Origin: Galeopsis tetrahit
Lineage: Eukaryota > Streptophyta > Magnoliopsida > Lamiales > Lamiaceae
Assembly: GCA_963675135.1 (NCBI GenBank)
Contig: OY776129.1
Coordinates: forward strand, 72,261,348-72,325,347
Direction: 5' to 3'
DNA length: 64,000 nt
The position numbers and the translations under genes were made by a program. The notes beneath the pieces were generated by a model. That model was not told the DNA's origin, did not search any database, and saw only the letters and a program-made list of their open reading frames with translations. This document shows, in pieces, positions 12,387 to 22,959 of this stretch (position 1 is its first letter; every line of letters starts with the position of its first letter).

Positions 12387-12684
12387 CTCCATTCGTTTCA
12401 TAAAGTTTGTCGCATTTCTCATTTTGTATAAAATTAAGGAACATATTTTTTTGACAAATTTACCCCTCATTATTTTCTCCCCCTTTCTTCTCTTTTTTCT
12501 TTTATTTTTCCACCTTCATTTTCACCATTTTTTTTACCTTTCCAAAAATTAAAAATCGTAATTAATATATTTCCAAAAGAATAGGGGCAATTTAGGGAGA
12601 TCGTTGGTAAAATTAGGAAAAGCGACAAACTTTTTGAAACAAATTTAAAGTTCAAATGCGACAAACTTTTTGGATTGGAGGGAG
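12387..12684. mobile_element. Stowaway-like MITE
   Basis: Inverted ends: the left begins CTCCATTCGTTTCATAAAG and the right end in reverse begins CTCCCTCCAATCCAAAAAG. Both continue into GTTTGTCGCAT. TA flanks both sides (12385-12386, 12685-12686). At 298 bp and non-coding it is a typical Tc1/mariner MITE. Confidence 0.8.
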
Positions 12685-12952
12685 TAATTGTTTAAAAAAA
12701 ATGTTTTTATTAATTACAACAGCTCTTTTGAAATTTGTAATTCAATACATGAACTAATTAATTGTTTTAATTCAATCTAATTTTTGGCCTAACCAATATT
12801 GTTGTGGCAGCCAACCTAACGTCTACTTCTCATGTACTAGTCAACCTTTTTAGGGCATCAAATTATAACAATTCATTAATACATGTATCAAATTGTAAAT
12901 TTAAAAAAAAAATGTGATTATATTTTTTTTAATCCATTAAGTACCATGTTTT

Positions 12953-13386
12953 TGTTGTGGACTGGAAGCAATTGTAAATAGACTCAAAAGTGTAATTCTC
13001 AACCAGTGAAGACAATTATTGAGTTTGGACCATTTATGTTTTATATATTGATTTTACTATTAAGGGTTGACCCATTTTACTATATTTATTTAGTTTTGGG
13101 CTTCATACATTTGAGCCCATAGATTTAATTGTGTTAGGGTTTAAATATTGAAAACATGATGAATGAAGGTATGCAGAAAAGTTAATTTCTTCTCCCCGAT
13201 TCTCTCTTGCTCTCTCTCTAAATCTCTACTATTCTCTCTTGCTCTCTCTCTAAATCTCTACTATTCTCTCTTGCTCTCTCTCTAAATCTCTACTATTCTC
13301 TCCTTCTCCCTCACAATTATTTCTATCTAGATCAATTGTTTTCTTGTTTTATAAAATTGAGTGTGTTCATGACCATGTTCATGACA
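12953..13386 (+). repeat. 5' LTR of the non-autonomous element
   Basis: 434 bp, TG...CA ends. It holds three copies of a 32-bp CT-rich unit (TTGCTCTCTCTCTAAATCTC and flanks, about 13200-13300), while the 3' LTR has one. That accounts for nearly all of the length difference between the LTRs; a 3-bp indel near 13080 accounts for the rest. Confidence 0.85.
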
Positions 13387-13416
13387 AATGGTATCCAGAG
13401 CCACCCATCTTTGGGC

Positions 13417-14157
13417 ATGGCGGAGGGCATCGATTTACAAGAGCAGTTTATCAATTTCGGGTCTAATTTACAAGACAAATTAGAGAAGGTAGGTAGCAAA
13501 CTTGACGACATTACAGAGATTCTAGCGTCGATTATGTTGCAGTTAACAAATATTCACAAAGGGAATGAGGTTTTCGAAGATGAATCAGGTATGAAAGTTG
13601 TTAATCCATTACCCAAAATTGATTTTTCTAGTGTTGATAAGAAACGAAGTCTAGAAGTAACACCTGCTGTGTTGGAAGTGTCAAAGGAAGCTGAAATTAG
13701 TATGAAATTTGTTGAATTAAGGCACTGTGATTCTTACTCCAAATACGTGGAGAAGATTGAGGAAAATGGACATAATATATGTGTAACCTCTTGCTTGCCT
13801 GTTTATGTGAGGTGTACTAGTTGCTTGGTAAAATATTTTTGTCAATTTATGGAGCTATTCACACTTAGAGAAGAGGAACTTCTGCAACGTTTTATTTTTA
13901 CTCCATTTAACACTAGTTGTGATAGTCTTTGCCTCTCGGGTTTATACCGATCCTCGGTATTAAATATGAAATATGATAAGTATTGGCCACCTCCTTTGAT
14001 TTCACATGATTTTCCTTGCTTAAATGTGAGATTTAATATGCTTTTTACAAGAGGGTATATGTATGAGACGATAGGGTTGAGAATGGGTATGTTGAGTAAT
14101 ATGGCATATTGTGTCCATGGGAATGATGGGGTGACATGCTGGAATCAGAGAAAATAG
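13417..14157 (+). CDS. Hypothetical protein 1 of the non-autonomous LTR element
   Basis: The first ATG after the primer-binding site gives an open frame of about 246 residues starting MAEGIDLQEQFINFGSNL. The N-terminal 45 residues look like an amphipathic coiled coil, as in some plant Gag proteins, but there is no CCHC zinc knuckle and no recognisable gag core. The middle is Cys-rich (TSCLPVYVRCTSCLVKYFC). I do not recognise the rest. It may be a degenerate gag or captured sequence. It overlaps the next frame by 22 nt. Confidence 0.4.
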   Translation: MAEGIDLQEQFINFGSNLQDKLEKVGSKLDDITEILASIMLQLTNIHKGNEVFEDESGMKVVNPLPKIDFSSVDKKRSLEVTPAVLEVSKEAEISMKFVELRHCDSYSKYVEKIEENGHNICVTSCLPVYVRCTSCLVKYFCQFMELFTLREEELLQRFIFTPFNTSCDSLCLSGLYRSSVLNMKYDKYWPPPLISHDFPCLNVRFNMLFTRGYMYETIGLRMGMLSNMAYCVHGNDGVTCWNQRK

Positions 14158-14948
14158 TAGAATCAGATGCAGTTTTGGTTATGGGAAATATTGCAAAAAT
14201 GATGCACAATGGTATAGAGGCATTAGTGATGGAGGCTTCTTCTAATGGGTTGGCTTTAAGAAATTGTAATGAGATTGATGAGATAGATATTATTGATTTC
14301 ACTTATTTGATTAAAGATCCTATGGATTTAAGTGGAACAGAGGAGAAATATATGGAAACTAAAGCTAAGCCTTCCTTAAGAATGATGGATACATCACACA
14401 TTCGAAAGGTTGTTTACATTGATCACCCCAATGTCATGTTCTTAATTGACCAAGGGAATTCTAATGTGCCTGTTGTGACTTTTGCAATTGAAAACAAGAA
14501 AGTTATTGTTCATCCATTGAAGCTTGAGTTGTTCATGTTTGGGACATATGCTTTTGCGAATACGTCTCGAGGAATGTTGGTAACCTCATCAAGGTTACTT
14601 GAAAGGCATAATATTTACAACACTATTGCAGTAGTTGTTAGAATGACAGTTGGTACACCATTGGAGAATATCGTTAGAGGAATTCAAGGGTTGATGCAGT
14701 ACAATGAGGATGGGTTAAACTATAATCTTAGTGCAGCAACTTGCAAGGAGGAAAATATTAGCAACAAAAAATCAACTATAGAGCCTTGGGGACAAGGCTC
14801 ATTCAAGGAAGGGGTAATGTTGTGGACTGTAAGCAATTGTAAATGGACTCAAAAGTGTAATTCTCAACCAGTGAAGACAATTATTGAGTTTGGGCCATTT
14901 ATGTTTTATATATTGATTTTACTATTAGGCCTAGTTTGGTTTGCTTGA
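14136..14948 (+). CDS. Hypothetical protein 2 of the non-autonomous LTR element
   Basis: An open frame of 270 residues beginning MLESEKIVESDAVLVMGN, in a different frame from the preceding ORF. It runs through the purine tract into the 3' LTR and stops inside the Tourist MITE, so the native C-terminus probably differed. No catalytic motif of reverse transcriptase, integrase or protease is visible and I do not recognise a family. Long open frames without polymerase domains suggest a captured or element-specific gene. Confidence 0.35.
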   Translation: MLESEKIVESDAVLVMGNIAKMMHNGIEALVMEASSNGLALRNCNEIDEIDIIDFTYLIKDPMDLSGTEEKYMETKAKPSLRMMDTSHIRKVVYIDHPNVMFLIDQGNSNVPVVTFAIENKKVIVHPLKLELFMFGTYAFANTSRGMLVTSSRLLERHNIYNTIAVVVRMTVGTPLENIVRGIQGLMQYNEDGLNYNLSAATCKEENISNKKSTIEPWGQGSFKEGVMLWTVSNCKWTQKCNSQPVKTIIEFGPFMFYILILLLGLVWFA

Positions 14949-14987
14949 TTAAATTGGATTAGGTTTGATTGACTTTTTATTCCCAAC

Positions 14988-15714
14988 TGATGCGGCCTAA
15001 AAATGTCACCCAATGAGGAGTCGACACGTGTATGAATGATAAGATTGAGAAGAAAGGATTAAGCCATCTAGTGTTCTCTGGATAAAAAGTCTTCTCTGGA
15101 GGTCTCTCTGGAGGGAGCTCTGCCTGGAGATGAATATCAGAATCAAACAGTTTTAACATAAGATCGTGGGTCGTAAATATAGGGGATTCCCGCTATCTTT
15201 GCTCAAGACTTGATAAAGGGAAGACCTTATTCTCCTTTATTTTAGGAGAATAGTTCCACTAAGGGATAAGGCTGCCGAGTCTTCAGGGAGTGGAGAGAAA
15301 GGAGGACTGGATCCCCTCAGTAGGGCCGAGTCTCACGGGCAGCTCCGAAATAAGAGGAAGGCTTGACTTCCTCTCCAGAAGATATCTCTATAAATAGGTA
15401 ATTTCGAAGATATTTCCAGGTTAGACACATATACGCTAAAACTTTACTATACCGAATAAAAAACGCCTTTCTGAGATTCTTTGAGAACTGATTTAAGATA
15501 TCAAGGATCTTGAGATCCTTGGGAGATTTGATAAGCCCTATACTGACTTAGGCATCGGAGTGTCCACACCGGACTCCCCTCCGGTGTGTTCTTTGCAGGT
15601 CAGCTCGAAGATTTCAAGTGAAGGTAGCCTACTCGGAACGATTATACGCGTTTGAGGAGAAGGACATCTAATTCAGAGGATACCCAATCCTCTTGTGCAA
15701 ATTTTGGCACATCA
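14988..15714 (+). repeat. 5' LTR of Tat element
   Basis: Starts TGATGCGGCC and ends GGCACATCA. It contains a TATA box (15389-15396) followed by the likely transcription start region. An inverted repeat around CCGGACTCCCCTCCGG near 15570 could help form the RNA 3' end. Confidence 0.92.
15389..15396 (+). promoter_or_regulatory. LTR TATA box
   Basis: TATAAATA in the 5' LTR; the same sequence is in the 3' LTR at 26006-26013. It is the likely core promoter for the genomic RNA of the element. Confidence 0.7.
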
Positions 15715-15716
15715 AC

Positions 15717-15731
15717 TGGCGCCGTCTGTGG
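15717..15731 (+). other. tRNA primer-binding site
   Basis: TGGCGCCGTCTGTGG begins two bases after the 5' LTR. TGGCGCC complements a tRNA 3' end of GGCGCCA and is the usual type in plant Tat/Athila elements. Confidence 0.75.
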
Positions 15732-15777
15732 AAAAGAGTTGAAAGATTTTCTCACGAGTTTCTACCTATCCAAGCAA

Positions 15778-18700
15778 ATGGGTGGCGGAAATAAAACTTC
15801 TGTTTCTGGGAAGAAGAATCTTCCAACAGAAAATTCCCCTTTGCCAACTGATCTTCCACCAAGGGGAGATCGGGGAAAAGATCCAATCCACGCACCTTCT
15901 GGATCGAATCAACCATTATCACCTACTCCAGCCTTGAATGACGAAAGTCATCCCCTACCGGTCGGAGAAGGAAGAGCAGGGAATCTGGAGGCCCCCGAGT
16001 CCCAAACCGCAGATCCTCAACAAAGGGACACTCTAGACTCAGGGCCGCTCCTGATTTCTCCCGATCAATTGAACGCTCTCATCAAGCAAGCCGTAGAGAA
16101 AGCCTTTGCTGACCAAAGGAATCAGATTCCCAGAGCTGCACCGGGAGATCTAGAGGCACCTGCCCCAAGACCCCAAGACGAAGCACCTGGAGCCTCCCAA
16201 GTGTTGTCTAAGGAGATGGGGATGCGGGCGGAAGAGGATGATAAGGTGCCCTCCCGAGCGGAGAGAAGCGTTCCCCTACGGGGCACAAGAAGGAATGCAG
16301 ATCTTGCACCCCGAGGGACAGAACCCCTTGAGACAGAAGAAAGTACAGATGATACCTACGGAGGGCCTGTCAGCGATCAACTATTGGCCCTACAGAAAGA
16401 GATGCGCGATATGAGGAAGCAGATGAGCAACCGAACCAGTAGATCCGCTCACGCCTCTGGATGTCAGTTCTCCCCTAATATATTACATGATGAACTACCA
16501 TTCAATTTCAAGCCCCTTAATTTTGAATATGATGGTACGGCAGATCCGTACGAACACCTAGTAAGGTTCGAGAATGCTGCATTGCTACACCGCTATGGAG
16601 AGGGAATAAAGTGTAGAGTATTCCTAACTACCCTAGCAAAAGCTGCACAGCAATGGTTTACCCAGTTGGAACCTAACACAATCCGATCCTGGGAAGAATT
16701 TAGTGAGCTCTTCCTTCATCAATTTGCCAGTGCCCGGAGACAGCCGAGGGCCACTTTGACCCTCTTTAATTTGAGACAAGGAGAGGGCGAGAGCTTAAGA
16801 GCTTTCCTCCGGAGATTCAATCAAGCAGCTCTGGAGGTCCCTACAGCCTCTCCGGAGGTGAAAATCAACGCTCTTACCAATGGGTTGCGTGATGGAGACT
16901 TTTTCTCCTCTTTAGCTAAGAAGCCGGTTAAGAACTTTGATGAATTGCTGCATAGGGCAGAGAAGTACCTCACTCTGGAGGAGGTCCGGAAAGCAAAGAG
17001 GTTGGAGGTTAGGCCGCAAGATCGAGAGAGGAGAAGGGAAAGGGAAGGCCCCTCCAGGCGATTCAGTCCAGAGGTCCCTCGAACCTCCGGAGCAGCAAGA
17101 GACAGCAACCCCTCCGGAGGTCCCCGGTCTGGCCCTCGGGGGAGGTTTGAGAAATACACACCCTTGAGAATGGAGCCCGCTGAAGTATTAGAGGTAGCAG
17201 GAGACCATCCAGACTTGAAGTTTCCATATTCCAGGAATCGAGGACCTCAGAAGCCCAAGTCTGATCGATTCTGCCGATTTCACAATGAGTATGGACATGA
17301 TACGAATCAGTGTTACCACTTGAAAGATGAGATCGAGAGGATGATCCAGGCGGGTCATCTAAAAGAATTCATATTTAGAGACAGGCAGGGCCCTCGGGGG
17401 CAGAAACGAAAAGAACTGGAAAGAAAACCAGAGGAGAAGGAAACCAGGGAGGCGGTCGAGGATATGCCCCCTCCACCACCAAAGAGAGGAGTAATCCATA
17501 TGATTGTGGGAGGGCCAGTAGATGGAGATTCCTTCCGGAAGAGAAAGCAGAACGTCCGAGCCCTAAAAACAGAGCAAGGAAGCCAGTTAAGAGAAGTGGG
17601 ACGTATGACTGAAACGCCCAATATCCGATTTGGGCCGGAGGATATGAAAGAAGTCAAGGAAGATCACAATGATGCTCTGGTAATCACCACCGACATAGCT
17701 GGATTCGATGTTGCCCGAATCTTCGTAGATACGGGGAGCTCGGCTGACATTATGTTTTTTGGATGCTTCAAGAGGATGGAGCTGAGTGTAAAGCTACGTC
17801 CTGTAGATACCTCCCTGTATGGTTTCTCCGGAGGAGCCATCCAACCTTTGGGATCAGTAATGTTGCAGGTAGGGTTGGGAGACGCCCCAGCTCGGAAGGT
17901 CCACTTGGTAGAGTTCCTTATTGTAGACATCCCTTCCTCATACAATGTCGTGATGGGACGACCCAGCCTGAACCTCTTTCAAGCAATCATCTCCACATTT
18001 CATATGAAAATGAAATTCCCTACAGTCGCTGGGGTCGGAGAAGTAAGAGGAGACCAATACCAAGCACGGAAGTGCTATGCAGAGTCTGTGAAGATGGCGG
18101 ACAGAGCCCTGACTAAGGGCCTGGAGCGGACAAGAGGAGATGACCCTGAGGTCAAAAGGAAGAAAGTCGAGGGAGCGATACCTGAACAAGTGAATGTTAA
18201 AACAGATGAAGAACTGATGAGCGTGGAGCTCTTCCCAGGGAAACTTGGTTTTGTCACTAAGATAGGCACCCAACTGGGACCTGAACTCACAGAGAAGGTA
18301 ATACTTACATTACGTCGAAATTCCGATATATTTGCATTTTCTCCAGCTGACATGACAGGAATCCCTCCGGAGATAGCAATACACTGCCTTAATGTCGATC
18401 CAAAGGCAAGACCCGTGAAACAGAAACTACGAAATTTTGGAATTGAGAAGAACAACATTGTGAAAGAAGAAGTCGAGAAGCTATTGAAAGCAGGGCATGT
18501 GGTGGAAGTCCAATTCCCAGAATGGCTCTCCAATGCCGTGCTAGTGCCAAAAGGGGGAGGAAAGTGGAGAATGTGCATCGATTTCAGGGACCTCAACAAG
18601 GCATGTCCCAAGGATCACTATCCGCTGCCAAGGATAGACCAGTTAGTGGATGCAACTTCAGGCTTCGAGCTGCTGAGCATGATGGATGCATACCAAGGAT

Positions 18701-18876
18701 ACCACCAGATCCAACTGAACCCTGCAGATGTCTCCAAAGTGTGCTTCATAGCAGCCCGCGGAACGTTCGGATACGTTCGGATGCCGTTTGGATTAATCAA
18801 TGCCGGAGCAACGTATCAAAGGATGGTCGACGCTGTCTTTCGAAGACAGCTGGAAAGGAACATGGAGAATATGTAG
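15778..18876 (+). CDS. gag-protease-reverse transcriptase (5' part) of Tat element
   Basis: The frame is open from within the LTR, but the first good ATG is at 15778 (MGGGNKTSVSGKK). Regions in order: a Pro/Glu-rich leader; the retrotransposon gag core at about 16490-16960 (FEYDGTADPYEHL, then QWFTQLEPNTIRSWEEF); an Arg-rich basic stretch; a Cys/His segment CRFHNEYGHDTNQC near 17273 in place of a canonical zinc knuckle; aspartic protease with DTGSS at 17728; and reverse transcriptase from about 18400 with DFRDLNKACPKDHYPLP. The frame stops at 18874-18876, overlapping the codons of the catalytic YVDD motif in another frame. A single-base frame change just upstream is the simplest explanation. 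Gag packages RNA and the protease cleaves the polyprotein. Confidence 0.88.
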   Translation: MGGGNKTSVSGKKNLPTENSPLPTDLPPRGDRGKDPIHAPSGSNQPLSPTPALNDESHPLPVGEGRAGNLEAPESQTADPQQRDTLDSGPLLISPDQLNALIKQAVEKAFADQRNQIPRAAPGDLEAPAPRPQDEAPGASQVLSKEMGMRAEEDDKVPSRAERSVPLRGTRRNADLAPRGTEPLETEESTDDTYGGPVSDQLLALQKEMRDMRKQMSNRTSRSAHASGCQFSPNILHDELPFNFKPLNFEYDGTADPYEHLVRFENAALLHRYGEGIKCRVFLTTLAKAAQQWFTQLEPNTIRSWEEFSELFLHQFASARRQPRATLTLFNLRQGEGESLRAFLRRFNQAALEVPTASPEVKINALTNGLRDGDFFSSLAKKPVKNFDELLHRAEKYLTLEEVRKAKRLEVRPQDRERRREREGPSRRFSPEVPRTSGAARDSNPSGGPRSGPRGRFEKYTPLRMEPAEVLEVAGDHPDLKFPYSRNRGPQKPKSDRFCRFHNEYGHDTNQCYHLKDEIERMIQAGHLKEFIFRDRQGPRGQKRKELERKPEEKETREAVEDMPPPPPKRGVIHMIVGGPVDGDSFRKRKQNVRALKTEQGSQLREVGRMTETPNIRFGPEDMKEVKEDHNDALVITTDIAGFDVARIFVDTGSSADIMFFGCFKRMELSVKLRPVDTSLYGFSGGAIQPLGSVMLQVGLGDAPARKVHLVEFLIVDIPSSYNVVMGRPSLNLFQAIISTFHMKMKFPTVAGVGEVRGDQYQARKCYAESVKMADRALTKGLERTRGDDPEVKRKKVEGAIPEQVNVKTDEELMSVELFPGKLGFVTKIGTQLGPELTEKVILTLRRNSDIFAFSPADMTGIPPEIAIHCLNVDPKARPVKQKLRNFGIEKNNIVKEEVEKLLKAGHVVEVQFPEWLSNAVLVPKGGGKWRMCIDFRDLNKACPKDHYPLPRIDQLVDATSGFELLSMMDAYQGYHQIQLNPADVSKVCFIAARGTFGYVRMPFGLINAGATYQRMVDAVFRRQLERNMENM

Positions 18877-21374
18877 ATGATATGCTAGCTAAGAGTGTGA
18901 AAGCAGATCAACATGTGGAAGATCTGGATGAAATTTTCCAAGTAATTCGAGAGAATGGCATCAAGTTGAACCCAGCCAAATGCTCTTTTGGAGTAAAATC
19001 AGGGAAGTTCCTCGGATATATGGTCACTCAAAGAGGTATAGAAGTGAATCCAGCCAAGGTGAAAGCTGTACTGGACATGCGGCCACCCAGAAATATAAAG
19101 GAGCTCCAGACACTCAATGGGAGGATTACAGCATTGAGCAGATTCATAGCCAGATCTGCTGAAAAGAGTCATCCCTTCTTCAAAATTCTTAAGAAAGGGA
19201 CCAAGTTTGAATGGAACGAAACATGCCAAAAAGCCTTTGAAGACTTGAAGCACCATTTGTCTCAGTTGCCGAAGCTGACGAAACCTTCTCTAGGGGATAC
19301 CCTCATTTTGTATCTCTCTGTAGGAGAATTCTCGCTAAGTACTGCCCTAGTCAAAGAAGAGGGATCTCTGCAGCACCCTATTTATTATGTCAGTAAGGTC
19401 ATTCAAGGGGCCGAAAATCGATACTCAGAAATTGAGAAGGCTGCTCTGGCCGTGGTAGTTACAGCGCGAAGGCTGCGCCCATATTTCCTTTCTTACAAAA
19501 TACTAGTCCGCACTAATTACTTGTTGAAACAGGTTATAGGGCGAGCAGACCTCTCCGGAAGGATGGTGAAATGGGTCATCGAGCTTCAAGAATATGACGT
19601 GGATTTCGAGCCTCGGAAGGCTATAAAAGCCCAAGCTTTGTCAGATTTCATCCAAGAGTCGACCAAACCAGAGGAAGTCGAAGGATGGAAGGTGTATGTA
19701 GATGGCTCAGTGACCCTTAGCGGATGTGGAGCAGGGATTGTGTTAATAGGCCCTCGAGGAGAAGACTTACAATTCGCAGTGAGGTTTCAATTCATGACCT
19801 CAAACAACGGAGCAGAGTACGAAGCTTTGATCAGAGGAATGGATATGGCATTAGAATTGGGAGCTCCAAAGGTAACTCTATACTCAGACTCCCAATTAGT
19901 TGTTCAGCAGGTGAACGGTGAATACGTGGCCAAAGATAGCAGGATGGCTGCCTATCTGGAACGAGCCAAAGAGATGATAGGCAAGTTTCAAGAGTGCGAG
20001 GTAGTCCAGATACCTCGAGAAAAGAACATGCAGGCGGATAGCCTCTCCAAACTCGCTAGCTCCACAGAGTTTGATGGACGAGGGACAGTAACTTTAGTAG
20101 TTGCAGAAAGAGAGACTCTGGAGAACCCCATTGGTTATATTGAAGAGGAAGATGATTGGAGGAGGGCTATATGGACAGAACTCACCAAGGGGGCAGATGC
20201 CCCTACCACCAGAGAAACCCGAACCCTTCGGATTAGATATTGTATTATCGGAGGGCACTTATACAAGAATTCATTCACACACCCATATTTGAGGTGTATA
20301 TCAATTCGAGAAGCTATGTATACACTCAGAGAGATCCACGAAGGTGATGCAGCCAGTCATGAAGGATACAAAGCAGTGGTGAAGAAAGTTTTAAGGGCTG
20401 GATTATATTGGCCCTCCATGACAAAAGACGCTAGGGAATTTGTGAGAAAATGTGTCAAGTGTCAGAAAAATGGTCCATTGATAAGGACCCCTGCGGAAGA
20501 GATGGGAGCAATGCACTCTCCCTACCCCTTTGCTAAATGGGGAATCGACTTGGTAGGACCCTTCCCTCCAGCCTCTGGAGGGAGGAAATTCCTGATAGTG
20601 GCAGTGGACTATTTTAGCAAATGGGTGGAAGCTGCTCCCCTGGCTACAATAGATGAGGATAATGTGATTAAATTCCTAAGAAAGCAGATTTGTTGCAGAT
20701 TTGGAGTACCCAGAATATTGGTCTCCGACAATGGAACCCAGTTTAACGGAGAAAATGTGCGAGGATGGTGCGCGAGACTGGACATAATACAGAGATTCAC
20801 CTCTGTAGCTCATCCTCAAGCTAATGGACAAGTGGAGGTCACTAATCGAACGATAGTAGACGGTATTCGAACAAGGCTGGTGAAAATAGGAGGAGCATGG
20901 GTGAATGAGTTAGACAATGTGCTATGGTCATATAGAACTAGTCCGAAGACAGCAACTGGAGAGTCCCCATTTCAGCTGGTTTACGGAGCTACGGCGGTGC
21001 TACCTCCAGAGGCCGTGTTGCGATCGCATCGAGTTGCCCAATTTGAAGAGTATCAGAATGAGAAATTGATGAGAGAGGCTCTAGACTTGATGGAAGAAGA
21101 AAGAGAGATAGTTAGGGTACGTGCTGAAAGATATAAAAGCAGAATTAAAGCTGCGTATGACCGAAGGGTGATCCCGAGGTCCTTCAGAGAGGGGGACCTG
21201 GTACTAAGAAGAGCGGATGCCCTGAAGAATACAGGAAAGCTGGAGCCTAACTGGGAGGGACCTTATAAAATTACACAGGTGCTGAAAGGAGGAGCATATA
21301 GACTGCAGAGTATGGAAGGGGTCGACATAGCCAGACCCTGGAACGTTTGCCATTTGAAGAGATTCTTTATTTGA
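18870..21374 (+). pseudogene. pol 3' part: RT C-terminus, two RNase H domains, integrase
   Basis: This continues the polyprotein in a different frame and starts at the YVDD motif. In order: RT thumb; Ty3-type RNase H (about 19200-19660); linker; a second, archaeal-type RNase H starting WKVYVDGS near 19687 with the acidic residues in AEYEA and YSDSQ; the integrase H2C2 zinc region (about 20330-20470, ending CVKCQKNG); the integrase core with D in WGIDLVG, D in VSDNGTQF and E in GQVEVTN; and a C-terminal DNA-binding region. The stop is at 21374. Domains are intact except for the frame break from the upstream part, so this copy would depend on another element unless the break is a sequencing error. 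Confidence 0.85.
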
Positions 21375-21689
21375 AGAAAGTGTAAGGTCTTGAGACCATT
21401 TATGACCATTGTTTTGTGATTTTTTGCATTAATTCGTATTTTGCTTGATGTATTTTGTGGCTTCACCGCAGCTCTTTTTCCCTCTCTACGGGTTTCCCCT
21501 TTGGGGTTTTTCCGTAAAGAGGTTTTTAATGAGACCGGCGTAGGTTATCTATGGCCTATGTTGAAAACTGACAATAAATCAATGAAGCATTATCCCTTTT
21601 TGAAGAAAGAGTTGTTCAGAATTATTGTGTCTTGATTATCTTTCTCATATCTGAATGTGCGATATATGAATATAACAACGATGAGTGGG

Positions 21690-22440
21690 AGAAACACTCA
21701 GAGGCCTAGAGGCCGAAGTGCTCCAGAGAGCCCTCATTTAATCTTTTAAGAAAAAGAGCGAGAGACACTCAGAGGCCTAGAGGCCGAGGCGCTCCATAGA
21801 GCCCTCACTTTACTCGAGACCCAAGTGGGTTACTGAAATGAGAAGATTTTATGAACTAAAATCTTTTAAGAAAAAGAGTGAAAGATACTCAGAGGCCTAG
21901 AGGCCGAGGCGCTCCAGAGAGCCCTCACTTTACTCGAGACCCAAGTGGGTTACTGAAATGAGAAGATTTTATGAACTAAAATCTTTTAAGAAAAAGAGTG
22001 AGAGACACTCAGAGGCCTAGAGGCCGAGGCGCTCCAGAGAGCCCTCACTTTACTCGAGACCCAAGTGGGTTACTGAAATGAGAAGATTTTATGAACTAAA
22101 ATCTTTTAAGAAAAAGAGTGAGGGACACTCAGAGGCCTAGAGGCCGAGGCGCTCCAGAGAGCCCTCACTTTACTCGAGACCCAAGTGGGTTACTGAAATG
22201 AGAAGATTTTATGAACTAAAATCTTTTAAGAAAAAGAGTGAGAGACACTCAGAGGCCTAGAGGCCGAGGTGCTCCAGAGAGCCCTCACTATATTCGAGAC
22301 CCAAGTGGGATACTGAAATGAGAAGATTTTATGAAATAAAATCTTTTAAGAATAAAAGTGAGAAATACTCAAAGGCCTAGAGGCCAAGGTGCTCCAGAGA
22401 GCCCTCATCTTAGTTGAAACCCAAGAAGGTTAACTAATGA
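21690..22440. repeat. 120-bp tandem array in the Tat 3' untranslated region
   Basis: Five full units of exactly 120 bp line up at 21841, 21961, 22081, 22201 and 22321, the last diverged. A nearly complete unit at 21721 and a partial one before it complete the array. Each carries AGGCCTAGAGGCCGAGG and TACTCGAGACCCAAGTGGG. Divergence rises toward the right edge. It lies between the pol stop and the 3' end of the antisense gene. Confidence 0.95.
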
Positions 22441-22959
22441 AAGGAGAAGGTTTCTGCGAATCAAAGCCTTTCAAATACAAGAAAATGAAAAGAAAGAGAA
22501 GGGCGTAGAGGCGTAGAAAACCAAGGCCCTCCAGAAAGCCCTCACCATACTTGAGAACCACAGAGACCAGATAATGAAGGAAACAGGTCTTATGATTCAG
22601 GAGTCAAGAGAAGAGGGAGGATGATACCCCACAATCAAGTCACCTGAAATCAAAACACTATACGGCCGAGAAATAATTCCAGAATAGCCTACAAGACCAA
22701 CAAAAAGGGGGGGGGGGGGAAGAGAACACACCTCCAACACATTCCTTGTTGATCTCGTAAGCTACTCATGCAAGGAAGAGAAAGACAACAAAACATGCAA
22801 CATATCAAGCTAACATGATTACTACAAAAAACCCCCACATATCCAGGAGTGTGGGGTCCCCTACAAAGTATGAAGAGCAAATGTTACGAGCAGAAAATAA
22901 AGAGTGTAGCAAAACAACAGAAAAGTAAATTGTCTATGGTGATCATGGAAATATGGAAT
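22441..22959. other. Spacer between tandem array and antisense gene
   Basis: Contains decayed fragments of the 120-bp unit up to about 22560, then a G-run near 22709 and DNA with no coding signal. It includes the 3' ends of both convergent transcription units of the Tat element. Confidence 0.5.

Noticed and set aside
12286..12552. Phe/Leu-rich frame as a small membrane protein
   Set aside because: It spans a tandem repeat and a Stowaway MITE, so it is a chance frame.
16821..18611. Several minus-strand frames opposite gag-pol
   Set aside because: They mirror the codon structure of the gag-pol frame, with no domains or splice sites of their own.
18840..18881. Programmed ribosomal frameshift in pol
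   Set aside because: The break falls inside the RT catalytic region rather than at a gag-pol boundary, and no slippery site plus structure stood out.
21690..22440. Regular repeats as a possible CRISPR-like array
   Set aside because: Units are contiguous 120-bp tandem copies with no unique spacers, in a plant retrotransposon.
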